The notes beneath the pieces were generated by a model. That model made no database searches, was not told the origin of the DNA, and saw only the letters and a program-made list of their open reading frames with translations. Made by a program: the position numbers and the translations under genes. From an uncultured Balneolaceae bacterium (GTDB lineage Bacteria > Bacteroidota > Rhodothermia > Balneolales > Balneolaceae): a stretch of DNA of 36,807 nt. Where the stretch lies: positions 1 to 36,807 of the forward strand of contig CAJXOW010000034.1 of assembly GCA_913057825.1 (NCBI GenBank). Direction: 5' to 3'. Of the stretch, positions 17,211-25,898 are shown one piece after another; within the stretch, counting starts at the first letter, position 1, and the number at the start of each line of letters is the position of its first letter.

Positions 17211-19013
17211 TTAATTATTGGTAGCCACCTTTTCGTGCACTTTTTCCTGGTCGAGCTGCTTGTTGATCCAGAATTGCTGGATGATGGACAGCGCGTTGAA
17301 GAAGAGGTAGTAAAGACTGAGTCCGGCCGCGAAGTTATTGAATACAAATAGCAGGATAAACGGCAGGATATATTGAAACGACTTCATGGACGGTCCGCCG
17401 GCTCCGCCGCCGCCCGTTGCACCGCTGGTCATCTGGGTTTGTACGGCCATACTAGCACTCATCAGTATTACGAATCCTCCAAGGTGATCGCCCAGGAAGG
17501 GAATGCTAAAGGGCAGATTTATCAACATATCGGGAGCTGAAAGGTCATTAACCCAAAGAAATGATTTTTGCCGGATTAAAATTGAATTTTGGAAGAAGCG
17601 GTAAAGGGTAATGAGAACCGGGAACTGAAGCAACGTCGGCAGGCAGCCGCCCAGCGGATTCACATCCGCTTTTTTGTACAGCTTCATCGTTTCCTTCTGC
17701 TGCTTCTGGGGATTGTCCTCGTATTTTTCCTGGATCTCCTTCAGCTCGGGCTGCAGTTCCCGCATCGCGGCCATGCTTTTGAAACTTTTCTTGGTCAGCG
17801 GATAAAGCACCCCTTTGATGGCCACGGCGAACAGGATAATAATCAGTCCGTAATTGCCGACATAGTTGCTGAGAAAAGAGAAGAAGGGAATAATGATATA
17901 CCGAACCAGGGGATCGGAAAACCAACGAATCCATGAAAAGCCTACATTAACCATGTCGTAGGCATGGGAGTCAAACGTCTTAAGATCCTGGTAATGCAGC
18001 GGTCCCACGTACAACTGATATCCTATGACGCGATCATCCGGAATGTCTGATCGGATCGTGGTGCTATAACGATGCTCGGTGGTGGCTTTTTCCGGATTGC
18101 CGCTCACCTCGCCGGTCAGTCGAGCTCCGTCGGTGGAAGTGGTCGGTTTAATAATCTGGGTAAAGAATTTATTTCGGGAAGAGACCCAACGAACACTTCC
18201 GTTGTAATTTTTCTGCTGACGACCGGCTTCTTCCTGCTTGAATCGAATCATTTCGCCGCCCATGAAAACATAGCTTGACATGGACTGGTTTTCCTGGGAT
18301 TTGTTTTTCTCGGTATGACGCAAGGCCGGATTCCAACGAAAGTCCACATTATTACCGGCAATTTGCTCGGTCAGCCGGTCGAGGTCGATCGACAGGTCGA
18401 TGCGATATGAGTTTCCGTAGAAGGTATAGGTATAGGTGAGCGTCTGACCGTTTTCGAGCGTAAACTTGTAAGTCAGCTGCTTCTGCTCATTTTCCCCCAG
18501 TTGAATGCGATCGGTGGAAGTCTGCTGGTGGAAAAGCAGATCGGAGGTCTCCACATTCATATTGCCGGTCGTGATAAAGCCCAGCGAATAGGCAGATTGT
18601 GTCGTGTCATTCAACATCTGCACGGGCGTATCGTCCCAGCGGGAGTATTTTTTCAGGGTAAACTGGCTGGGTCCCGCCCCGAGGTTGGTAAACTCACTTT
18701 GGTAAAGGGGAGTTTCGATGGTTACCCGGCTGGTGTCTTTTGCCTGAACCTTGGCAAATAATTCAGGCACCTGCGGTTTATCGCTCTGCTCTTCCACCTT
18801 TTGCTGCTTTTGCTGCTGTTGTTGAGTGGGCGACGGGGTGGCAGCCTGTTCATCGGGTTGATTGGTATCGGCCTGGGCGGCAGCAATACTATCTTGCTTG
18901 ACTTGTTCTGCCTGCCGACGTTTCAGTTCTTCTTCGCTGGGGGCCATGAAATAAAACCAGGCCAGCATGATGACAAATATCAGTATTAGGCCCGTTACCG
19001 TATTACGATCCAA
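17211..19013 (-). CDS. yidC: Membrane protein insertase YidC
   Basis: 600 residues. Inserts and folds inner-membrane proteins, alone or with the Sec translocon. Layout: one N-terminal membrane helix (TGLILIFVIMLAWFYFMAP, about 7-25), a Gln/Pro-rich charged linker (to about 75), a large periplasmic beta-domain, then the conserved 60KD-IMP region starting at about residue 370 with five membrane helices (NYGLIIILFAVAIKGVLYPL, FPVLITLYRFF and others). The cytoplasmic hairpin MAAMRELQPELKEIQEKY lies between helices. ATG at 19013. It is the last gene of rpmH-rnpA-yidD-yidC, nine bases after yidD. SecA and SecG are encoded nearby. Confidence 0.97.
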   Translation of the reverse strand: MDRNTVTGLILIFVIMLAWFYFMAPSEEELKRRQAEQVKQDSIAAAQADTNQPDEQAATPSPTQQQQQKQQKVEEQSDKPQVPELFAKVQAKDTSRVTIETPLYQSEFTNLGAGPSQFTLKKYSRWDDTPVQMLNDTTQSAYSLGFITTGNMNVETSDLLFHQQTSTDRIQLGENEQKQLTYKFTLENGQTLTYTYTFYGNSYRIDLSIDLDRLTEQIAGNNVDFRWNPALRHTEKNKSQENQSMSSYVFMGGEMIRFKQEEAGRQQKNYNGSVRWVSSRNKFFTQIIKPTTSTDGARLTGEVSGNPEKATTEHRYSTTIRSDIPDDRVIGYQLYVGPLHYQDLKTFDSHAYDMVNVGFSWIRWFSDPLVRYIIIPFFSFLSNYVGNYGLIIILFAVAIKGVLYPLTKKSFKSMAAMRELQPELKEIQEKYEDNPQKQQKETMKLYKKADVNPLGGCLPTLLQFPVLITLYRFFQNSILIRQKSFLWVNDLSAPDMLINLPFSIPFLGDHLGGFVILMSASMAVQTQMTSGATGGGGAGGPSMKSFQYILPFILLFVFNNFAAGLSLYYLFFNALSIIQQFWINKQLDQEKVHEKVATNN

Positions 19014-19022
19014 TGGTACTCC

Positions 19023-19271
19023 TTAATTGGTTTTAAGTCGTTCGTTATTGTGATTAGTTGATTCGGGGACCGGGTCGTATCCTCCGTCACTCCACGGGTG
19101 ACAGGATAAGACGCGGCGGATAGCAAGGGCACTTCCTTTAAAAAAGCCGTGTTTTTCAAGAGCTTCAATAGCATAGTGGCTGCACGTTGGGGAATAGCGG
19201 CAACTACGGGAAGTATGAGGAGAGATAACAAGCTGATAAAAACGAATAAGAGCTATAAAAACATGTCGCAT
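19023..19271 (-). CDS. yidD: Membrane protein insertion efficiency factor YidD
   Basis: 82 residues. Small membrane-associated protein that assists YidC-dependent insertion. The family signature is intact: [20 protein letters not shown] followed by [16 protein letters not shown] and the [12 protein letters not shown] motif. The N-terminal hydrophobic/amphipathic helix is [17 protein letters not shown] at 19271, seven bases after the rnpA stop, nine before yidC. The order rnpA-yidD-yidC is conserved widely. Confidence 0.96.
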   Translation of the reverse strand: MRHVFIALIRFYQLVISPHTSRSCRYSPTCSHYAIEALEKHGFFKGSALAIRRVLSCHPWSDGGYDPVPESTNHNNERLKTN

Positions 19272-19278
19272 GGGTCAG

Positions 19279-19695
19279 TCAACTAGAGCTCGATGAATCA
19301 ATAAACTGAGACGTCCTATCCAGCAAATGCGTAATGTCGTCGCGTACCTGGTCATAGTCTAGATCTAGGGTTCGGGTGGAAAAAGCCCCGTGAAAACCAA
19401 CGCCGTTGTCTGCGACTGTGTCGCAGAGCTGTTGCTGGTTTTTGCGATATACCTCACGCATCAGACGCTTAACTCGGTTCCTGTAGGATGCTTTCCCCAG
19501 GGTTCTTTTAACAATAAATCCAATCTGGCAGCCTTCTTCAGGTTGACCCGGTAAAAGTCGAAAGCGAAAACTGAGCATGCGGGCGTTAAAAATCTTGACG
19601 CCTTTTCGCTCGAAGAGCCGGTTAAAATTTTTACTGCCGCGCAGTATACGGCTCTTCGGTAAGCGGTTATCATTGCCTGAAGATGTGGTGCCCAT
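19279..19695 (-). CDS. rnpA: Ribonuclease P protein component
   Basis: 138 residues. Protein subunit of RNase P, which trims the 5' leader of pre-tRNAs with its RNA partner. The core starts SRILRGSKNFNRLFERKG and contains the RNA-binding RNR motif KASYRNRVKRLMREVYRK. The final 15 residues are a serine-rich tail beyond the usual fold. ATG at 19695, five bases after the rpmH stop. The RNase P RNA gene is not in this window. Confidence 0.95.
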   Translation of the reverse strand: MGTTSSGNDNRLPKSRILRGSKNFNRLFERKGVKIFNARMLSFRFRLLPGQPEEGCQIGFIVKRTLGKASYRNRVKRLMREVYRKNQQQLCDTVADNGVGFHGAFSTRTLDLDYDQVRDDITHLLDRTSQFIDSSSSS

Positions 19696-19700
19696 TTATT

Positions 19701-19856
19701 TTACTTCGGACCGCGATTGTCGCTCACCGAGGCTTTCTTACGTCCTTTCTTGCGGCGACGCTTCAGAACTTTTTTGCCGTTCTTCGAATTGTTGCGCTTG
19801 CGAAATCCGTGTTTGTTCTTACGCTTTTTCTTGCTTGGTTGATACGTACGCTTCAT
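19701..19856 (-). CDS. rpmH: Ribosomal protein L34 (bL34)
   Basis: 51 residues, starting [18 protein letters not shown] and strongly basic throughout ([12 protein letters not shown]), the invariant L34 pattern, with a short extra tail ([10 protein letters not shown]). ATG codon at 19854-19856, TAA at 19701-19703. It leads the rpmH-rnpA-yidD-yidC unit, so the promoter for all four must lie in 19857-20206. Normal bL34 is 44-52 residues. Confidence 0.96.
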   Translation of the reverse strand: MKRTYQPSKKKRKNKHGFRKRNNSKNGKKVLKRRRKKGRKKASVSDNRGPK

Positions 19857-20206
19857 AAATTGGTATCGTACTTTTTTAACTTTTGCTGTGTCAATTTATG
19901 CAGACCCACAATTTAACAAACAAAAACGTAAAATAAGAATCATAATTGTACAACTTGGGCCGGGTCTGTTACTTTCCACTCAAAAAGTGGTTGAATACGG
20001 ATATTTTTTTGATATTTATACTAATTAGTGTAGGCTAATTCGCCTAGCTATTCGTTAAGGATTTGCCCAAATATGAAACGGAATCTCCTATTTTAAGTGA
20101 GGTTAATTATAATAATGGGTGCGTGACACGTTTTGTTAAGGGATGCCTGCGTTATGTAGAATGAATTGGGAACTTTCAAAATAAGTACGCAAGTTAGCCG
20201 GTTACC
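19857..20206. promoter_or_regulatory. Divergent promoter region between rpmH and secA
   Basis: 350 AT-rich bases separate the divergent rpmH and secA starts and must hold both promoters. Visible structure is limited: a small hairpin ccact-caaaa-agtgg at 19976-19990. rpmH often lies near dnaA/oriC, but no dnaA gene and no cluster of TTATCCACA-type DnaA boxes is visible, so no origin is claimed. No clear TAnnTTTG promoter element stands out on either strand. Confidence 0.4.
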
Positions 20207-23200
20207 ATGCTTAATACATTATTTGAAAAATTTACAGAACTGCTCGGCAAGATATTTGGCTCAAAAAGTGAGAAGGAGCTAAAAAAACTCTGGCCGCTGG
20301 TTGAGGAAATTAATGAAAAGGCGGAAGAGATGAAGTCTTTGTCGGACGAAGAGCTGAAGGGTAAATCCGACGAATTCCGGCAGGAAATCAAGGAGGCGAC
20401 AGCCGATGTGGATCAGCGGATACAGGAGTTGAATGAACGCCTGGAAAATGAAGATCTCTCGATCAATGAGCGACGCGATTTTGCGGAAGATCTGGATACC
20501 CTTGAGGAAGAATGGAGTGAAGCCGTAGAAAGTAAGCTGGATGATTTAATGATTGAAGCTTTCGCCGTCCTTAAGGAAACCTGTCGACGTTTTGTTGGGG
20601 AAACCTGGACGGCCACCGGTCATGATATTGAATGGCACATGGTCCCCTATGATGTGCAGCTTGTAGGCGCTATTGTGTTGCACCAGGGGCGTATTGCCGA
20701 AATGAAAACGGGTGAGGGTAAGACCCTTGCAGCTATATTCCCGGCCTACTTGAATGCTCTGGCCGGCGAGGGAGTACACATTGTTACAGTTAACGACTAC
20801 CTGGCCAAACGGGATGCCGAGTGGATGAAACCCCTGTTTAATTTCCACGACGTTTCGGTCGATTGCGTAGACCGGTATGAACCGAATTCCAAGCAGCGTC
20901 GGGAAGCCTATCAGGCTGATATTACATACGGTACCAATAACGAGTTCGGGTTTGACTATCTGCGGGACAACATGGTGATCAGCAAGGAGCAAATGGTCCA
21001 GCGCAAACACCATTTTGCTATTATTGACGAGGTGGACTCCATTTTGATCGATGAAGCTCGTACGCCGCTCATTATTTCCGGTCCGGTGCCCCAGGATACG
21101 CAGTCTCATAAGTATGACGAGATGAAGCCGCGTGTAAAGAGGCTGGTGGACGCTCAGAAACAATTGGTCGCTAAAATAGTTAAAGACGCCGAAAATTACC
21201 TGGAAGAGGGGGATGAAGAAAAAGCCGGGCTGGCCCTGCTGCGGGCCGAACACGGGTTCCCGAAGAACCGTAAGTTCAGCAAGTTGATGCAGGACCCGAA
21301 AAACCAGAAGATTCTGCAGCAGACGGAAAACTACTATTTGCAGGACAATGCCAAGCATATGCATATCGTCGATGAGGAGCTGTACTATGCCGTCGATCAC
21401 AAGTCCAATACCATTGAGCTGCAAGAAAAGGGACGTGAATTTATTACCAAGGAGAATGAGGATGAAGAGTTTTTTGTTATTCCGGACCTGGGAACCGAAA
21501 CCTCCGAAATCGAAGAAGAAATTGAGCAGAGAAAACAAGAGCGCCTGAAAGAGATTGAGCAAAAAGAGGAATGGAGCGACGATTACAAGGAAAGAAAGAA
21601 AAAAGAAGCGAAACAGGAGCTTGAGCAGGAGCGCGAAAAACGATACAACGAGCTCCACCGGCATTTCGCGGAGAAGAGCGACCGCATTCACACCGTTAAC
21701 CAGTTGCTGAAGGCCTATACCCTCTTCGAGCGTGAAGATGAATACATTGTCCAGGATGGGAAAGTTCAGATTGTCGATGAACATACCGGACGTGTTATGC
21801 ATGGGCGGCGGTATTCGGACGGGCTCCACCAGGCCCTGGAGGCAAAAGAGGATGTAAAGGTGGAGCAGTCGACTCAGACCTATGCGACGATTACGCTCCA
21901 AAATTATTTCCGAAAGTATCATAAACTTTCGGGTATGACCGGTACGGCTGCGACAGAAGAAGGGGAGTTTGATGAAATTTACGACCTGGACGTGGTCGTT
22001 ATTCCCACCAACGAACCGGTCATTCGAGATGACAAGGAAGACCTGGTGTTCCGGACCAAGCGAGAAAAGTACAATGCGGTTATAGAGAAAATCCAGGAAT
22101 ATTACGAGCGAAAACAGCCGGTATTGGTAGGAACGACCAGTGTCGATGTATCGGAGACGATCAGTCGCATGCTTAAGCGGCAGGGTGTGCCGCATAATGT
22201 TCTTAATGCCAAACAGCACAAGAAAGAAAGTGAGATTGTCACCAATGCCGGTCAGCCGGGTGCAGTGACGGTAGCCACGAACATGGCGGGTCGGGGAACC
22301 GATATTAAGTTGGCTCCCGGCGTTAAGGAAAAGGGCGGACTGGCCATATTGGGTACCGAGCGCCATGAGTCGCGGCGCGTTGACCTTCAGCTGCGTGGAC
22401 GTGCCGGCCGACAGGGGGATCCTGGCGAGTCGCAGTTTTTTGTCTCTCTCGAAGACGACCTTATGCAGTTGTTTGGGTCCGACCGGGTCGCCAATGTCAT
22501 GGACCGTCTCAATTTCGAGGAGGGGGAAGTAATCCAGCACTCCTGGATTACCAAGTCTCTTGAACGTGCCCAGGAAAAAGTTGAGCAAAACAATTTCAGT
22601 ATTCGTAAGCGTCAACTCGAATACGATGATGTATTGAATAACCAGCGGGAAGTCATTTACAAGCGGCGAGAACATGCCCTCTCCGGCGACCAACTCAAAG
22701 CTGATATCTTTGACATGCTGGCCGATCTGATCGAGACAACCGTTGAGGAGCAATTTGCCGAGGGGGATTTTGAGGGGTTGCGTCAGAAAATTATGCGATT
22801 CCTGGCTGTGGATATTGAGCTCGATGATCGGGAAATTGGTGAGATGGGGGAAGACCGGGTGATCGATCACATCATCGAGCGAGCCTATGAGGTATACGAC
22901 AAAAAAGAGGATCTTATTGCGGAGCCGTTGTATGATGTGCTGAAGCAGATCGACAAGACCGACGAGGAAAACAAGCCGGAGAAGATTCAAATTACGTTCA
23001 CCGACGGAATTCGTCGACTGCCGGTTATTGTTGATGTTCAGAAAGCCCTGGACAACGAGGGACATGAAGTGGCCCGTGCACTTGAACGCACGGCTGTGCT
23101 GAAAACCATCGATGATAAATGGATGGAGCACCTGCGAGAATTGGACGCGGTCAAAGAGGGTATCGGGCTGCGGTCATTCGGACAAAAGGATCCATTGCTT

Positions 23201-23563
23201 GAATACAAGCGGGAAGCTTTTGAGATGTTTAAGCAGCTGCTTGACGATATTAATCAGGAAGCCATCTCCTTGATCTGGAAAGCCGTGCCCGAAAGCCAGG
23301 ATGAGTCTCATATGAAGGAAGCACGTGAAGTCGCCCAGGCCAAAGCCGATATGGACCGGATGAAGACCCAGCATGAAGACTCTACCAATATGGGCTTTGA
23401 ATTGGCCGGACAAGAAGCCAAAAACCAGGCACAGGGCCAGGCCGCGCAGTCCGGGGGCGGACAACAAAAGCAACAGCCCGTCACCGTCGAAGACGAGCCC
23501 GGACGCAACGATCCCTGCCCCTGCGGTTCCGGCAAGAAATACAAGCATTGTCATGGAAGATAA
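20207..23563 (+). CDS. secA: Preprotein translocase ATPase SecA
   Basis: 1118 residues; Bacteroidota SecA proteins are long compared with about 900 in E. coli. Motor that drives unfolded preproteins through SecYEG. Walker A is MKTGEGKT (166-173); the DEAD-type motif reads IIDEVDSILIDEARTPLI. Between about residues 300 and 500 there is a lineage-type insertion that includes a highly charged coiled coil (EEEIEQRKQERLKEIEQKEE). The second RecA domain shows NMAGRGTDIKL and QLRGRAGRQGDPGESQFF. It ends with the zinc-binding tail RNDPCPCGSGKKYKHCHGR that contacts SecB and phospholipids in other species. ATG at 20207. Single gene; a hairpin begins at its stop codon. Confidence 0.97.
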   Translation: MLNTLFEKFTELLGKIFGSKSEKELKKLWPLVEEINEKAEEMKSLSDEELKGKSDEFRQEIKEATADVDQRIQELNERLENEDLSINERRDFAEDLDTLEEEWSEAVESKLDDLMIEAFAVLKETCRRFVGETWTATGHDIEWHMVPYDVQLVGAIVLHQGRIAEMKTGEGKTLAAIFPAYLNALAGEGVHIVTVNDYLAKRDAEWMKPLFNFHDVSVDCVDRYEPNSKQRREAYQADITYGTNNEFGFDYLRDNMVISKEQMVQRKHHFAIIDEVDSILIDEARTPLIISGPVPQDTQSHKYDEMKPRVKRLVDAQKQLVAKIVKDAENYLEEGDEEKAGLALLRAEHGFPKNRKFSKLMQDPKNQKILQQTENYYLQDNAKHMHIVDEELYYAVDHKSNTIELQEKGREFITKENEDEEFFVIPDLGTETSEIEEEIEQRKQERLKEIEQKEEWSDDYKERKKKEAKQELEQEREKRYNELHRHFAEKSDRIHTVNQLLKAYTLFEREDEYIVQDGKVQIVDEHTGRVMHGRRYSDGLHQALEAKEDVKVEQSTQTYATITLQNYFRKYHKLSGMTGTAATEEGEFDEIYDLDVVVIPTNEPVIRDDKEDLVFRTKREKYNAVIEKIQEYYERKQPVLVGTTSVDVSETISRMLKRQGVPHNVLNAKQHKKESEIVTNAGQPGAVTVATNMAGRGTDIKLAPGVKEKGGLAILGTERHESRRVDLQLRGRAGRQGDPGESQFFVSLEDDLMQLFGSDRVANVMDRLNFEEGEVIQHSWITKSLERAQEKVEQNNFSIRKRQLEYDDVLNNQREVIYKRREHALSGDQLKADIFDMLADLIETTVEEQFAEGDFEGLRQKIMRFLAVDIELDDREIGEMGEDRVIDHIIERAYEVYDKKEDLIAEPLYDVLKQIDKTDEENKPEKIQITFTDGIRRLPVIVDVQKALDNEGHEVARALERTAVLKTIDDKWMEHLRELDAVKEGIGLRSFGQKDPLLEYKREAFEMFKQLLDDINQEAISLIWKAVPESQDESHMKEAREVAQAKADMDRMKTQHEDSTNMGFELAGQEAKNQAQGQAAQSGGGQQKQQPVTVEDEPGRNDPCPCGSGKKYKHCHGR

Positions 23564-23595
23564 ATCAATGATCGCCTGTCGATCATTGATTTATC
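23559..23595. terminator. Hairpin starting at the secA stop codon
   Basis: A perfect 16-bp stem, 23559-23574 pairing with 23580-23595, loop cctgt; the stop codon TAA (23561-23563) is inside the left arm. There is no T-run after it, so it is not a standard intrinsic terminator, but it may stop or stabilise the secA transcript. The next heptamer array starts two bases later. Confidence 0.6.
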
Positions 23596-23596
23596 G

Positions 23597-23824
23597 CTGG
23601 AGGCTCGAAGCTCGAGGCTCGAGGTCTGTTGGCTGCTTGTAATATTGGTTTGTCCCAATCCTACCTATACCAGCATGCATTAGCGGGATAGCACTTTTAG
23701 CTCTCATTGAGAATGTGAAGGACTATAATTGCTAACTGCCGGCAATCAAGTAAGTGGTATTGTCCAGTAACGGAATACCCGCACGTTGCCTCCAGCCTCG
23801 AGCCTCGAGCCTCGAACCTCGAGC
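23597..23824. repeat. Heptamer-bounded inverted-repeat element (unit GGCTCGA)
   Basis: About 228 bp between secA and the POT gene. The left array (23597-23626) has units ggaggct, cgaagct, cgaggct, cgaggtc; the right array (23788-23824) is its inverse, cctccagcctcgagcctcga then gcctcgaacctcgagcg. Interior sequences ctgcttgtaatattgg and agtaacgg recur in the element at 34869. Hairpins lie immediately outside both arrays (23559-23595 and 23824-23857). No reading frame is supported. Confidence 0.8.
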
Positions 23825-23857
23825 GCACTGAATTTTCCGGGCCGGAAAATGGTGTGC
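23824..23857. promoter_or_regulatory. Hairpin on the right edge of the heptamer element
   Basis: gcac-tga-attttccgg-g-ccggaaaat-ggt-gtgc forms a nine-base core stem with an outer gcac/gtgc extension. It abuts the right heptamer array and lies about 90 bases before the POT transporter start, so it may be in the 5' leader of that gene. It could be an operator or simply part of the element's target. Confidence 0.45.
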
Positions 23858-23946
23858 GATTTGCTTGGCATTTTCTGTTTGATTATCATAATTGCCGTTA
23901 GTTGTTGTCGTTCGCGAACTGCAGGAATTAATTAAAACAGAGACTG

Positions 23947-25647
23947 ATGGCAGATAATACGGCAGAAGCACAAGGTACGGGGATCATGGATTTCTTTGGT
24001 CACCCGAGGGGTTTATCAACACTATTCTTTACTGAATTATGGGAGCGATTCAGCTATTATGGCATGCGCGCGCTCCTGGTACTCTATATGACGGCCGCTC
24101 ACACCACCGCGAATCCGGGACTTGACTTTGGAACCGGGAAGGCTACTGCGGTCTATGGACTTTATACCTTTTTCGTCTATGTTCTCTCGCTACCGGGCGG
24201 CTGGATCGCGGATAATATCTGGGGACAGCGACGCGCCGTATTTGTTGGCGGTTGTGTTATTGCTGCCGGTCACTTCAGTATGGCACTGCCGATGTTCGGT
24301 TTGCCGGAGACCGCCTTCTTTTATGCCGGACTGGCTTTAATTGTAGTGGGAACCGGGTTGCTTAAGCCCAATGTCAGTACCATGGTGGGCGACTTGTATC
24401 CCGAGGGAGGAGCTCGACGCGATGCGGGTTTTTCCGTTTTTTATATGGGGATCAATCTCGGCGCCATCCTCGGTCCTACCCTCTGCAGTGTGGTCGGAGA
24501 AGGGTATAATTGGCACTGGGGTTTTTCGCTCGCCGGATTCGGCATGCTGTTTGGATTAATCAGTTATCAACTGGGATCCTCCAACCTGGGAGATGCCGGC
24601 TTGTTGGAAGTGAAGGATGAAGAGCTGCTGAAAAAGAAGAAGCGAAACTTTTATACCACCACCGGTATCCTTGCTGCTTTGCTGGGAATATTCACCATTA
24701 TGTTTAATGCCGGATTTTTCGGCATCACCCTGCAGGCCCTGGCCGGCTACCTTGGATACGCTGCAGTAGGTATTACGATGCTATTCTTTGTGTACATTAT
24801 CTTTTTCGGCGGACATAACCGCGAGGAGCAGAAGCGCCTGGGTGTTATTTTTTGGTTGTTTATATTGGCGGCCCTGTTCTGGTCCGGATTTGAGCAGGCC
24901 GGTTCGTCATTGAACTTATTCGCCAAGGAATTAACAGATCGGGTATTTGGACCTTATGGATTCCTGCAGCAAGTGGGTCCCTGGGTTCCGACCGTGCTTT
25001 TGGGTCTGCCGTTGGCGTATATAAATTTCAGGCTATTCAAGCGTGAGAACCTCTGGTGGGTTGGTAAAGCGGGCGTATCCACTTTTACCCTGCTGATCCT
25101 GGGCTTCACCTATTACCTCTCATTTAATATGATGAGCGAGTGGACGATGCCCGCCAGTATGCTGCAGAATATTAACCCGACCTTCATTGTACTGCTGGCT
25201 CCGGTATTCGGATGGTTTTGGACCTGGCTGGCGAAACGCAATGCCAATCCCTCGATTCCCGTCAAGTTTGCTCTGGGACTCTTTGGTCTTGCCGCCGGTT
25301 TCTTCGTGATATCATGGGGTGCCGTGAATGCCGCTGCCGGGACGGTTGCGCCCGTCTGGTTGATTGTAACCTACTTCCTGCATACGGCCGGCGAGTTGTG
25401 TCTGTCGCCCGTCGGACTCTCCTCGATGACGAAATTGGCGCCCAAGAGCCGCGTCGGTCAGATGATGGGTATCTGGTTTGTTGCCACGGCCCTTGGCAAT
25501 CTGTTTGCCGGGTTGGTCGCCGGACAGCTGGAAACGCAGGCCCCCAGCTCCCTGTTCTGGACGGTGGCGATGATTGTCGGTGCAGGCGGTATTGTGGCCT
25601 TGCTTGCAGCACCGCCCATTAAGCGCTTGATGGGAGATGTAGAATAA
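23947..25647 (+). CDS. POT-family proton-coupled peptide transporter
   Basis: 566 residues. Imports di- and tripeptides with protons (PTR2/DtpT type, major facilitator superfamily). The diagnostic first-helix motif ExxERFSYYG is seen in TELWERFSYYGMRALLVLYM, and the second family signature resembles FSVFYMGINLGAILGPTLCS. Twelve or more hydrophobic helices can be counted. A Glu/Phe-rich helix ALFWSGFEQAGSSLNLFAKE corresponds to the family's helix 7 region with the FxxQ-like motif. ATG at 23947. Monocistronic; followed by a variable-hairpin element and an intrinsic terminator. Confidence 0.93.
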   Translation: MADNTAEAQGTGIMDFFGHPRGLSTLFFTELWERFSYYGMRALLVLYMTAAHTTANPGLDFGTGKATAVYGLYTFFVYVLSLPGGWIADNIWGQRRAVFVGGCVIAAGHFSMALPMFGLPETAFFYAGLALIVVGTGLLKPNVSTMVGDLYPEGGARRDAGFSVFYMGINLGAILGPTLCSVVGEGYNWHWGFSLAGFGMLFGLISYQLGSSNLGDAGLLEVKDEELLKKKKRNFYTTTGILAALLGIFTIMFNAGFFGITLQALAGYLGYAAVGITMLFFVYIIFFGGHNREEQKRLGVIFWLFILAALFWSGFEQAGSSLNLFAKELTDRVFGPYGFLQQVGPWVPTVLLGLPLAYINFRLFKRENLWWVGKAGVSTFTLLILGFTYYLSFNMMSEWTMPASMLQNINPTFIVLLAPVFGWFWTWLAKRNANPSIPVKFALGLFGLAAGFFVISWGAVNAAAGTVAPVWLIVTYFLHTAGELCLSPVGLSSMTKLAPKSRVGQMMGIWFVATALGNLFAGLVAGQLETQAPSSLFWTVAMIVGAGGIVALLAAPPIKRLMGDVE

Positions 25648-25655
25648 CTGAGAAC

Positions 25656-25742
25656 TCCCCCTTCGGATGCCTGTCCCGACCACTGTCGGGAGGGAAGGTC
25701 ATGTTCCAATGCGAATTGGAACATGATAAGGGGGAGGACCAA
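25656..25742. repeat. Variable-hairpin element, copy 2
   Basis: Same flanks as copy 1 at 4201 (tcccccttcgga ... gggaaggtc ... aagggggaggaccaa), but with a different core. One stem is cccgac-cact-gtcggg; the main hairpin is a perfect 11-bp stem, catgttccaat (25700-25710) with attggaacatg (25715-25725), loop gcga. The equivalent hairpin of copy 1 has unrelated sequence with pairing preserved. Confidence 0.75.
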
Positions 25743-25775
25743 AAAAGAAATAGAAATATATAAGATTCGTTATAA

Positions 25776-25814
25776 AGGCTGTCTCATGCGGCAAGCGTGG
25801 GACAGCCTTTTTTT
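25776..25814 (+). terminator. Intrinsic terminator after the POT transporter
   Basis: An 11-bp stem, aggctgtctca (25776-25786) pairing with tgggacagcct (25798-25808, one G-T pair), followed by a run of T to 25814. This is a textbook rho-independent terminator for the plus strand, about 130 bases after the transporter stop and 85 bases before mnmE. Confidence 0.88.
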
Positions 25815-25898
25815 GTCAGGTTATCAGTGCCGGGTACTCAGGATGACCGATTAAATCAATCCTTTTACAACGTTAACTAAAAGACCGAAGTAGGTAAA

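Noticed and set aside
19857..20206. Chromosome origin next to rpmH
   Set aside because: No dnaA, no DnaA-box cluster and no AT-rich repeat unwinding region could be seen.
20546..23131. 861-codon minus-strand frame
   Set aside because: Antisense shadow of secA; long only because the secA codon bias avoids stops on the opposite strand, and it has no family features.
23597..23824. CRISPR-like array at the heptamer repeats
   Set aside because: Units are only 7 bp with no spacers, arranged as inverted arrays; no cas genes are present.
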